NCBI RefSeq assembly: GCF_937921625.1 | Contig: NZ_CAKZTI010000026.1 | Coordinates: 24,019 to 88,018, forward strand | Direction of reading: 5' to 3' | DNA: 64,000 bases | DNA from: an uncultured Campylobacter sp. | Lineage (GTDB): Bacteria; Campylobacterota; Campylobacteria; Campylobacterales; Campylobacteraceae | Made by a program: the position numbers and the translations under genes | The notes under the pieces: model-generated | Databases searched by the model: none | Told to the model about the DNA's origin: nothing | Seen by the model: only the letters and a program-made list of their open reading frames with translations | Part shown: positions 53,538 through 61,465 of the stretch, piece by piece | Numbering within the stretch: the first letter of the stretch is position 1 | How the letters are laid out: each line of letters starts with the position of its first letter

Positions 53538-54236
53538 GTGATCTTGGACTTTATTTTAGAAGGAATTTTAAGCGCATTCGGACTGCTTTTTAGCGGCGAT
53601 GCGGAGACCTTTTCGGCGATTAAGGCGACGCTTTATACTTCGAGCATCTCGATACTTTTCGCGATTTTAATCGGCTTTCCGATAGGATTTATCCTCGGAT
53701 TTTACGAATTTCGCGCTCGCAAAACGCTTAGACTTTTAAGCGACGTAGCGCTTGCGATGCCCACGGTGGCGATAGGACTGATCCTTTACGCTTTCATATC
53801 CAGAAACGGCCCCTTGGGCGAGCTGGGGCTGCTTTTTACGCTCAAAGCCGTGATGCTCGGGCAGTTTGTGCTGGCGCTTCCCATCATCATCTCGCTAAGC
53901 GCCAGCGTCATCGAAAATATGGATAAGAAGCACTATCTAAACATTATGAACTACCGCCTAAGCCCGCTAAATTTAATTCTTTGCGTGCTTTACGAGCTGC
54001 GCTACGCCCTACTCGTCGTCATCGCCACCGCTTACGGGCGGATCGTCGCCGAGGTAGGCGTAGCGATGATGATCGGCGGCAATATCAAATATTTCACCCG
54101 CACGATCACCACGGCGATCTCGCTTGAGACCAACAAGGGCGAGTTTGCGATGGGTATAGCGCTCGCGCTGGTGCTGATTTTAATAGCGTTTGCGGTAAAT
54201 TTAGCCATCCACGCGCTAAAAAGGCTGGATCGATGA
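53538..54236 (+). CDS. tupB: Tungstate ABC transporter permease TupB
   Basis: The membrane component. The 232-residue protein has five or six helices and the permease EAA-like loop (IVAEVGVAMMIGGNIKYFTR, the inner-face segment that contacts the ATPase). It overlaps the following tupC by 4 bases (ATGA). Its size and pairing with TupA define it as tungstate rather than molybdate permease. Confidence 0.94.
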   Translation: MILDFILEGILSAFGLLFSGDAETFSAIKATLYTSSISILFAILIGFPIGFILGFYEFRARKTLRLLSDVALAMPTVAIGLILYAFISRNGPLGELGLLFTLKAVMLGQFVLALPIIISLSASVIENMDKKHYLNIMNYRLSPLNLILCVLYELRYALLVVIATAYGRIVAEVGVAMMIGGNIKYFTRTITTAISLETNKGEFAMGIALALVLILIAFAVNLAIHALKRLDR

Positions 54237-55537
54237 GTGCAGATAAGCTAACGCATCCGAGCAAGAATTTCACGGACAAAAACCGGGCGGAGCGGGAGCT
54301 CGAAAATTTTATGAGTGAAAATTTAACGGACGCAAATTCCGCCCCCGAGAATTCTACGGACATAAATTCTACGCGCGTAAATTTCGCCGCCGAGAATTCT
54401 ACGAGTCAAAATTTCGCTACGGGAAATTCTAAGAGTAAAAATTCTGCGACCGAGAATTCCATTAGCGCAAATTCTGCGGGTAAAAATTCTAAAAGCAAGA
54501 ATTTCGCGAGTGAGAATTCTGCGAGAAAGAATTTTGCAAATGAGAATTCCGCCGCCGCGCGAGCTGTACCCCATAGCGAGCTGATCTCGGTGCGGGATCT
54601 AGTGCTGCGCTACGGACGGAGCGAAATTCTAAATATCCCTAGCCTAGATCTAAATACGAGCGGCATCACGGCGCTTTTGGGTTCCAACGGCAGCGGCAAA
54701 TCCACGCTACTGCGGATTTTATCCTTTTTGCAGCGTCCAAGCAGCGGCAGCGTGGAGCTTTGGGGGCAGCGGGCGCCCTCTTTGCAGACGCTGCGGCAGA
54801 CCTGCTTGCTGCTGCCCGAGCCCGTGCTTTTAAAACGCAGCGTGGAGCAAAATTTTAAATTTGCGCTCAAAAGTCGCGGCGCGCTTGCGGAATTTGACGA
54901 GCGGGTGGACGAAGCGCTCGGCCTAACGGGGCTTGATAGAAGTTTTTTATCGAAGAAGCATTTCGAGCTTAGCTCGGGGCAGACGCAGCGCATCGCGTTT
55001 GCGCTCGCTCTGGCGCAGCGCGCGAAGCTCTATCTGCTCGACGAGCCGACCAACAGCCTCGATCTTGCTGCCTCCAAGCTCTTTGCGCGCGCGATTTTAT
55101 TTATGCGAAGCCGCTACGGCTGCGGTTTTATCATCGCCAGCCACGATGAGAAATGGCTCAGCGCGATCGCGCAAAGAAGCGTATTTTTGCATCGCGGCAA
55201 GATATGCGAGTTTGAATACAAAAATATCTTTGACGTGCAAAACGGGATTTTAAAATTTTCGGATGAAATTTCGCTGCGCCTTGAAGAGAGGCTCGCACGG
55301 GCTCGCAAAATCGCGATAAATCCGAGTAAAATTTTATTATCTCAAAGTCCGTTTGAGCGTTGCTTCGCGGGGATTTTGCACTCGGTTTCGCTTCAGTACG
55401 GCTCCTCGCTACTCATCAAGATCAAGGCGGGCGACGTGTTGCTAAAATGCGTCACGGCGCAGGATGAGCGGCGCTGGAGCGCGGGCGAGAGGGTTTATTT
55501 TGGATTTGAAGACGGCGCATTTTTGGGACTGGAGTAG
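54233..55537 (+). CDS. tupC: Tungstate ABC transporter ATP-binding protein TupC with an 80-residue pentad-repeat N-terminus
   Basis: The ATPase that energises tungstate import. Residues 115-434 are a normal ABC protein: Walker A GSNGSGKST (150-158), signature LSSGQTQR, Walker B LYLLDEPTNSLD and the switch His in ASHDEKW. A C-terminal domain of about 80 residues may be regulatory. Residues 25-105 are an added stretch with Asn at every fifth position without exception (17 times), mostly as x-N-[S/F]-x-x, encoded by a 15-nt-periodic DNA rich in GAATTC and AAATTT. It was probably added by repeat expansion and is likely disordered. Confidence 0.94.
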   Translation: MSADKLTHPSKNFTDKNRAERELENFMSENLTDANSAPENSTDINSTRVNFAAENSTSQNFATGNSKSKNSATENSISANSAGKNSKSKNFASENSARKNFANENSAAARAVPHSELISVRDLVLRYGRSEILNIPSLDLNTSGITALLGSNGSGKSTLLRILSFLQRPSSGSVELWGQRAPSLQTLRQTCLLLPEPVLLKRSVEQNFKFALKSRGALAEFDERVDEALGLTGLDRSFLSKKHFELSSGQTQRIAFALALAQRAKLYLLDEPTNSLDLAASKLFARAILFMRSRYGCGFIIASHDEKWLSAIAQRSVFLHRGKICEFEYKNIFDVQNGILKFSDEISLRLEERLARARKIAINPSKILLSQSPFERCFAGILHSVSLQYGSSLLIKIKAGDVLLKCVTAQDERRWSAGERVYFGFEDGAFLGLE

Positions 55538-56056
55538 TTCTGCGCAGTGCGGATAAGCTTTATTTTGCTTTAGAATTTTATTCGCGCGGCACTAATAAAT
55601 TTCATTTCTGCCTCAAATTTTCACTGCGAACCATCTAGCGCGGCGTACACGGCGAAACAGAGCGCAAAAATTTGCGTCTTGAAATTTTGAAATTTATAGA
55701 CGCAAATTCTACCGAGCTGCGCAGCGCGGAATTTTAAAATTCCATTGCTAAAAAATTTTAAAATTTAGCCGCGAATACGGCTAGCGGGATTTTGAAATTC
55801 CACAATTTAAAATTCTAAATTTTAACTCCGCGGAATTTGCCCGCAAATTTACGAACGAAATTATATGTTACCTTGCAAAGCGTGCCGTCTGCCTGCAGTG
55901 CAAAGGCGGAACGATAGTAAGAATTCTATGGCGTAAAACTCGCGTAAAATTCTAAAGAGGCGGCGCGGAATTCCGATAAATTTTAAGAACTGTGCGGGAT
56001 TTTACAAAATTTCACGAGCGCTAAAACAAAACGGAAAAGCTCCAACCTCACGCCGC
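55538..56056. other. Gene-free AT-rich stretch after tupC
   Basis: About 520 bases of AAATTT/GAATTC-rich low-complexity DNA between converging genes. No reading frame of note; I see no clear terminator or RNA gene. Confidence 0.5.
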
Positions 56057-57382
56057 TTAAATCTTCCCGCCGAACATCTCGTACATCGCCTTTTCCTCGC
56101 CCCAAAGCTCGCGGTGCTTTTTGATACAGGATTTTATCGCGCCCGCGAGATAGAGCACGTCGCGCTCAGTGTGCGTGTAGTGCAGGCTCACGCGCACGAA
56201 GCCGGGCTTGGCTTCTGGCATGCGCCCCTCCTTGATACCCAGCAGATCGTGAGCGTACGGGCCCGCGCACATCACACCCGCGCGCGTCTGGATACCAAAG
56301 TCGTTGCTAAGGCTCGCGGCGAAATCATACGCCGAGACGCCGCGCACGTTAAATGAAAATATCGGCAGCCGCGGCGCGTCCTTTGGAGCGTAGTTTATGA
56401 TCTCGTCAATGCCTGCTAGCTCGCTCTCAAAAAGCCGCGCGAGCTCGTCCTCGGCGCTTTTTATTTGCTCGAAGCCCACCTCGTTTCGCAGCGCATAAGC
56501 CAAACTTGCCCGCATGAGCCCGATGATAGGCGGCGTACCGCCCTCCTCTAGCTGCTCGGGATTTTTCAAAAACACGTGCCCTTCGCGGCTAGCGTAGGCG
56601 ACCGTCCCGCCCGCGGCAAACGTCGGCACATCGCTGTTAAGCAGCTCCTTTTTGATCGCCAAAAGCCCACAGCTAGCAGGCCCTCCGAGTAGCTTATGCG
56701 GCGAGAGGAAAATCGCGTCGAAATAATCACAGTCTAAATTTGCATGCGAGCTCAGCGCCGCGCAGTCAAAGGCCACGATGCCGCCCGCGGCCCTGATTAG
56801 CTCGCTGATCTTTTTGTAATCGCTGATGACGCCCGTGACGTTTGAGGCGGCGCTAAACGAGCCGATGATGCGGCGTCCTGTATTTAGCTTCAAGATACGC
56901 TCGAGTGCAAGCAGATCGATCTCGCCGGACTCGCTAAGCGGCACGCGCAGGTAGTCGCAAAGCCCCTCGCGAAAGCTAAGCTCGTTTGAGTGGTGTTCGT
57001 ATGGCGAAACAAGCACGAGCGGAAGCTGCGCGGCGCGTAAATTTGCCTCGCCGATCGCGCTTCTGGTCGCAGGCGGTAGGTAGATGCCTAGCAACTCCTG
57101 AAATTTCTTGATCGAGGCCGTCGCGCCCTGTCCGCAAGCAATGAGACAAAACCGCTCGTCAAGTCCAAGTAGCTTTTTTAGGCTCTCTCTCGCGCCCTCG
57201 TAGCGCCTCTGCGTGATGATCGCACTCGAACTACTGTCGGAGTGTGTGTTGGCGTAGGTTTTGAGCGCCTCCGCTATCTCGCGCTCTACGGGCTCGTAGG
57301 CAAGCCCCGAAGCCGTGTAATCAAAATAGCGCACGCCCGGTTTTAGGATGATATTTTTTCGAATTTCGTCTAAGCTTAGCAT
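56057..57382 (-). CDS. Class V aminotransferase / cysteine desulfurase-like protein
   Basis: A PLP enzyme of the SufS/CsdA fold. The 441-residue protein has the cofactor motif with Lys in SPHKLLGG (K230), Asp in VAFDCAAL (D206) and the His pair EHHSNELSF (about 129-137). C-terminally there is a Cys in VMCAGPYAHD (about 370), in the position of the desulfurase Cys loop. The family includes cysteine desulfurases and selenocysteine lyases. A role in sulfur or selenium supply, for example for FdhD or FdhF, is possible but not shown. Confidence 0.85.
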   Translation of the reverse strand: MLSLDEIRKNIILKPGVRYFDYTASGLAYEPVEREIAEALKTYANTHSDSSSSAIITQRRYEGARESLKKLLGLDERFCLIACGQGATASIKKFQELLGIYLPPATRSAIGEANLRAAQLPLVLVSPYEHHSNELSFREGLCDYLRVPLSESGEIDLLALERILKLNTGRRIIGSFSAASNVTGVISDYKKISELIRAAGGIVAFDCAALSSHANLDCDYFDAIFLSPHKLLGGPASCGLLAIKKELLNSDVPTFAAGGTVAYASREGHVFLKNPEQLEEGGTPPIIGLMRASLAYALRNEVGFEQIKSAEDELARLFESELAGIDEIINYAPKDAPRLPIFSFNVRGVSAYDFAASLSNDFGIQTRAGVMCAGPYAHDLLGIKEGRMPEAKPGFVRVSLHYTHTERDVLYLAGAIKSCIKKHRELWGEEKAMYEMFGGKI

Positions 57383-57538
57383 TTGCGGCCTTTAAAATTG
57401 AAGTGATTAATTATAGTGAAATTTGGATTAATTTAAGGCTTTGCGGCCTGGCAGGAAGGAATTTTAATGAGAATTTAGAAAAGCTTTGCCCACTATATCA
57501 CTTAATTTCTGATGCTATATAGTTTTACTCCTTCAAAT

Positions 57539-58996
57539 TTATTGATTACTATCTAGTTTTTTAGCTGCTTCTTGTCTTAGAATTTCGGCATAATCTTTTA
57601 TATCTATCTTCTCGCCGTCATGTAGAATTTTCACTTTCGCTTCCTCTAGCATTTCCTCAAAATTTAAATATTTAAAAAATGTCTCAATATCGAATGCCTC
57701 AGTACTATTTTTATCTTTTAGGCTACTTTTTTGCAAAATCTCTTCATCGCTTAGCCCATTGCCGCAAAGAGCTTTATATCTATCTATTTTCATATTATAG
57801 AAATTTAATATTTTAATATCCGGTTCTAGCTTAGTACATTTTTTATCATTTGGCATATAGCCGAAAAATTTTATAAAATCTTTTTCTTTCCAGTATCTAT
57901 CCGTTCCTTTATCTTTTTCTTCGTTATTTTTAACTTCCCATCTACCCCGAAGAGCCCAATCATATGATTCTAAAATCTTTTCTCCATAGCAGTAATCGTT
58001 CATATGATTTATGTAAGATTCCTTCTTTTTTATAGATCCAGCTAAACTATCCAAACAATTTTTATAAGCCGTAACAATATCATCTTGACTCGGTAGACCA
58101 TCTATATTATATTTTATTAATAATTCTAATTTATCTTTATACATCATATCCCGCGGAAGAAAAGTATAAATAGATTTTTTAAATATTTCCTTTTGTTTAA
58201 ACGAAACGCCGTTCTCACTTAAATAATACAAAGGACCTTCATATGCTTTCGGTTTCATACCTCTTTGTAGCATCATATTGGCAATTTCTATCAAATTACT
58301 ATATATTGCATAGTTTAATGGATAAACAGGATCTTTTGAGTGATCATGATTGATTAGACACTCAGTACGTAATTTTATATCTATATTGTTGCCAACTATG
58401 ATTTCGGTGTCGTCAGAATATCTAGGGCAAACTATATAGCCCTGCACCATTTTGACTTCTTCAAATTTAACGCCGTTATCTAAAAGCAGTCTTACCGATT
58501 TAGTAGCATTATTTTCTATCGCATAGGCCATAGCAGATAGCTTGTATTCATCTTTTTTATGTATATCCGCACCTAACTTTATAAGCTCTTGGGTAGTATT
58601 TTCATCATCCCAAAAGCTAGAATACATCACAGGCGTTACCCCTCCGTCCATAGTATGCTCGACGGATAGATTGTTATCTTTCATAAATTTTAAAATTTTA
58701 TCTGTTTGCTTGCTTTTTAAAAGCCTTTTTAGTTCTACGTCTATAGCGGGTTCTTTAAATACGTTTTTTGGATTTGAATTATAATCTATATCCCAGTAGC
58801 GAAACGCAAAACTTTCAACTTCTTCTTGAGTTACGTATTTGCTAAAACCTGGCACTTTGGAGACATTTATATCTGAAGTAACGGTAAAATGGGTTTGCTT
58901 GCGCTCCACAAGGCCCGATCTTTCGGCTAGCAGATACAGCGCGCATACGACTACAGCGCAGATAGCATAAATAAACCGAAGTTTGAAGCTTTTCAA
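57539..58996 (-). CDS. Ankyrin-repeat-like protein with a membrane anchor
   Basis: The 485-residue protein has an N-terminal signal anchor (about 8-24) and then ankyrin-type repeats (about 110-290). Units such as GGVTPVMYSSFWDDENTTQELIKLGADIHKKDEYKLSAMAYAIEN (in pieces) and TKSVRLLLDNGVKFEEV show the typical helix-turn-helix pattern with G-A-D-I and G-V-K loops. The C-terminal 200 residues are helical and charged with several Cys. Likely periplasmic, mediating protein contacts; no specific partner is evident. Confidence 0.75.
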   Translation of the reverse strand: MKSFKLRFIYAICAVVVCALYLLAERSGLVERKQTHFTVTSDINVSKVPGFSKYVTQEEVESFAFRYWDIDYNSNPKNVFKEPAIDVELKRLLKSKQTDKILKFMKDNNLSVEHTMDGGVTPVMYSSFWDDENTTQELIKLGADIHKKDEYKLSAMAYAIENNATKSVRLLLDNGVKFEEVKMVQGYIVCPRYSDDTEIIVGNNIDIKLRTECLINHDHSKDPVYPLNYAIYSNLIEIANMMLQRGMKPKAYEGPLYYLSENGVSFKQKEIFKKSIYTFLPRDMMYKDKLELLIKYNIDGLPSQDDIVTAYKNCLDSLAGSIKKKESYINHMNDYCYGEKILESYDWALRGRWEVKNNEEKDKGTDRYWKEKDFIKFFGYMPNDKKCTKLEPDIKILNFYNMKIDRYKALCGNGLSDEEILQKSSLKDKNSTEAFDIETFFKYLNFEEMLEEAKVKILHDGEKIDIKDYAEILRQEAAKKLDSNQ

Positions 58997-59392
58997 AATT
59001 TCCCCTTAGAATTTTGCTCGCGACTATACCCAATCAGTACTTAATAAAATATAAATACTATATAGACGAAATAGGCAAAGCTAGCTGAGAAATGCGGTTA
59101 AGCCAGGTTTGAATGATGAAATCTTTCAAGTAAATTTGGCGAACGAATGTCGTCATAGACAATATTTGCGTAATCGTATCCCTATTTGCACGCTACACTA
59201 GGCTCCATATCCGAAGCTCGTTCGCCGTAAATTTACCGCAACGTCTTTGCGCAAGCTTTTCTTAAAAGCACAAACCACTAAAAATCATCGTAGTGCTAAT
59301 GAGCAGCGAGCAGCCTTTGCCGTATCACAAAGAGCCGCTATTTTGCGGACTGTTCGCAAGCTGCTCGCGCGGTCATGAAGTGCGCTTCGCGC
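58997..59392. other. Gene-free stretch upstream of the ankyrin-like gene
   Basis: About 400 bases without a convincing gene. It holds the ankyrin-gene promoter on the left and the downstream side of the 62-residue gene on the right. Contains no clear structural RNA. Confidence 0.5.
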
Positions 59393-59581
59393 TTATTTGC
59401 CGATAAAATTTTTCTGCAGCCACTCCATCGCTTTTTCTTCGCTTTCAAATCTGCCGCTTTTGGCTACCTGAAACTGCCCCTCGTAGAAGCGAATTCTGAT
59501 ACCGTCCTGGACGCTATCTACCTTGATACGTGTGATCCTATCTTTGTTTAGATAGGTTCGGTCGTTTAGCTTTACAAACAT
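59393..59581 (-). CDS. Small conserved-looking protein, 62 residues
   Basis: The product begins MFVKLNDRTYLNKDRITRIKV and has three beta strands (KLNDRTYLNKDRITRIKV, GIRIRFYEGQFQVAK) followed by a helix (EEKAMEWLQKNF). It lies 17 bases after the ModE-like gene with AAAGGAG before its ATG, so it is probably the last gene of the leftward fdh regulator unit. I do not recognise a function. Confidence 0.7.
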   Translation of the reverse strand: MFVKLNDRTYLNKDRITRIKVDSVQDGIRIRFYEGQFQVAKSGRFESEEKAMEWLQKNFIGK

Positions 59582-59598
59582 CGTTTTCTCCTTTAAAT

Positions 59599-60390
59599 TT
59601 AATGGTTTTTATCTGCCTCTTTACTTGCGTCTTTCTCGCTCTCTTTTTTCAAAAACAGCTCCTTAAAGCGCTCGTTTGCGTAGTGTTCTATATCGCTTTG
59701 CAGCTGCTTATATGCAGCGATCAGCTCATACGCGCGTGCATTTAGCGTCGTGCCTGCGGCATTGCCGCCGCCTTGCTTGGTGCTAAAGAGCTCCTCTTGC
59801 AGATTTTTTTGTAAAATTTGCAGATGGCTCCAGCACTTTTTGTAGTTCATCCCCAAAACCTCGGCAGCCTTAGAGATGGAGCCCGTCTGAGCGATCACGT
59901 CCAGCACTTCGGTTTTACCCTTGCCGAAAATGAGCTCGCCCTGCGCATTTTCGATCCAAGTTTTTGTTTTTACTCTCATTCTTTTGCCTTTCTTCTCTTT
60001 AAAGCAGCCCAGCTGACAATATTTCACGTCTATGCCGTGCTCCTTAAGCGTAGAGCGCACCGTATCAAACCCTACTCCGCCGCTAGCTACGGCGCGGGCG
60101 TCACGGCAAAAGATCCGTCTTTTCTCATCCAAAAGCGGATCTAGCTTTTGCAGCGCCTTTATACTGCCTCCGCTACATTGCAGCTTGCCGAACTGTCCGA
60201 GTTCGCAGCGATCTATCCGTATCCCTTCGCGTGCCGCGAGATCTCCTACGATGCTCGCGTCCACGCCCAATTTAGCGGCGATCTTAAACGCCGCGCCGCA
60301 ATCAAGCTTGCCGCTTGGATTTAGTAAATTTAAAATCAGCCTTTTGATCTCGCTTGCTTTTTTATCGTCTATCTTGATATCTATCTCCAT
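59599..60390 (-). CDS. ModE-like regulator with a duplicated N-terminal Cys-containing domain
   Basis: Residues about 135-263 are a ModE/LysR-type winged helix: GKGKTEVLDVIAQTGSISKAAE, then NYKKCWSHLQILQ and the wing GGGNAAGTTLN. The usual C-terminal di-mop molybdate-binding domain is absent. Instead residues about 28-68 and 89-130 form two similar units ending C-x-L-G-x-F (CELGQF and CQLGCF), each following a short helix of the form L-[AK]-x-[RE]-x-G-I-[RD]-[IV]. These may sense metal or cofactor. It probably regulates the fdh and tup genes. Confidence 0.8.
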   Translation of the reverse strand: MEIDIKIDDKKASEIKRLILNLLNPSGKLDCGAAFKIAAKLGVDASIVGDLAAREGIRIDRCELGQFGKLQCSGGSIKALQKLDPLLDEKRRIFCRDARAVASGGVGFDTVRSTLKEHGIDVKYCQLGCFKEKKGKRMRVKTKTWIENAQGELIFGKGKTEVLDVIAQTGSISKAAEVLGMNYKKCWSHLQILQKNLQEELFSTKQGGGNAAGTTLNARAYELIAAYKQLQSDIEHYANERFKELFLKKESEKDASKEADKNH

Positions 60391-60399
60391 GCCGCCCTC

Positions 60400-61182
60400 T
60401 TAACTCAAAATTCTCTCTTCGCCGCTATAAACGTTTAAATTTTCGCCGCGCGCGAAGCCGCAAAGGGTAAGATCAAATTTACGCGCGATCACTACGCCGA
60501 GGCTCGTAGGAGCCGTGCGCGAAACAAGCGCGCTAATGCCGCTCATCACGGCTTTGGCGACCATTTCGGAACTTAACCTGCCGCTTACCAAAAGAAGCGA
60601 GCCCTGCGTATCGTGCCCCGCCAAAACCGCCTTGCCGACCGATTTATCGATGGTATTGTGCTGGGCGATATCCTCGCCGATAAAATACTCGCCGCTCGCG
60701 GTAAAGAGTTTTGCGGTGTGCACGCAGCCCGTCATCTCGTAAAGCTCGCACTGCGTGTAAAACTCGCTCATCAAATTTAAAATTTCATTCTTATGAAATT
60801 TAGCGTCCGAGCGGACTTTGCGCGCCGCCATCGCCTCAGGATCGATATTTGCCGTAGAGCTGCGTCCACAGCCGCTGATGATGACCTTTTCGGCATCGAA
60901 GCTATTTAGCCGCTTTTCGTTTATCTCGCCGCAGACATTCACGCTAAGCCCATCCGGCGCGAGCTCGATGCTCTTTATACGGCTTGCATCCGAGATCAAA
61001 TTTTCGCTCAGCAAATAGCCTATCGCAAGCGCCTTCTGATCGCTCGGAGTCGCCATCAGCGCGCCGAAACGCTTGTCGTTTAGTAAAATTTCAAGCTTGA
61101 TCTCGCGCACTAAGATATCGCTTACGATCCTTCTTTCATCGCCTTTAAATTTAACTATCTCCGCCCTATAAATCGGCTCCAT
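60400..61182 (-). CDS. fdhD: Sulfurtransferase FdhD for formate dehydrogenase activation
   Basis: Moves sulfur from a cysteine desulfurase to the molybdenum/tungsten cofactor before insertion in FdhF. The 260-residue protein has the segment SGCGRSST (C105-G-R-S), where the second Cys of the E. coli CxxC pair is replaced by Ser, and then the EFYTQCELYEMTGCVHTAKLF region and the GEDIAQHNTIDKSVGKAVL and SSEMVAKAVMSGIS segments. It lies 9 bases upstream of the ModE-like gene on the same strand and after fdhF. Confidence 0.93.
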   Translation of the reverse strand: MEPIYRAEIVKFKGDERRIVSDILVREIKLEILLNDKRFGALMATPSDQKALAIGYLLSENLISDASRIKSIELAPDGLSVNVCGEINEKRLNSFDAEKVIISGCGRSSTANIDPEAMAARKVRSDAKFHKNEILNLMSEFYTQCELYEMTGCVHTAKLFTASGEYFIGEDIAQHNTIDKSVGKAVLAGHDTQGSLLLVSGRLSSEMVAKAVMSGISALVSRTAPTSLGVVIARKFDLTLCGFARGENLNVYSGEERILS

Positions 61183-61465
61183 AGACCTTCCTTATTTAAA
61201 TTTGCTCGTATCGTAGTGAAATTTTGCTTAAATAGCCTTAATTCGCCGAAGTAAAGCCGTCGTAACGAAGCGGCGTGCGTAAATTTAAATCGCTCGCATT
61301 TTTGAATTTAAAAAATCGCGTGGAAAATTCCACGAGCCGCTCGCACCGTGCGCGCAAGCGGCTATGAAGCGCCCGCGAAAATGAAATTTAATTAAATTTA
61401 GCCACTACCTGCAGCCGCGATTAAATTTCATCCTTGCAAAGCAGGCGCAGAGCTTGCCGCCCAAA

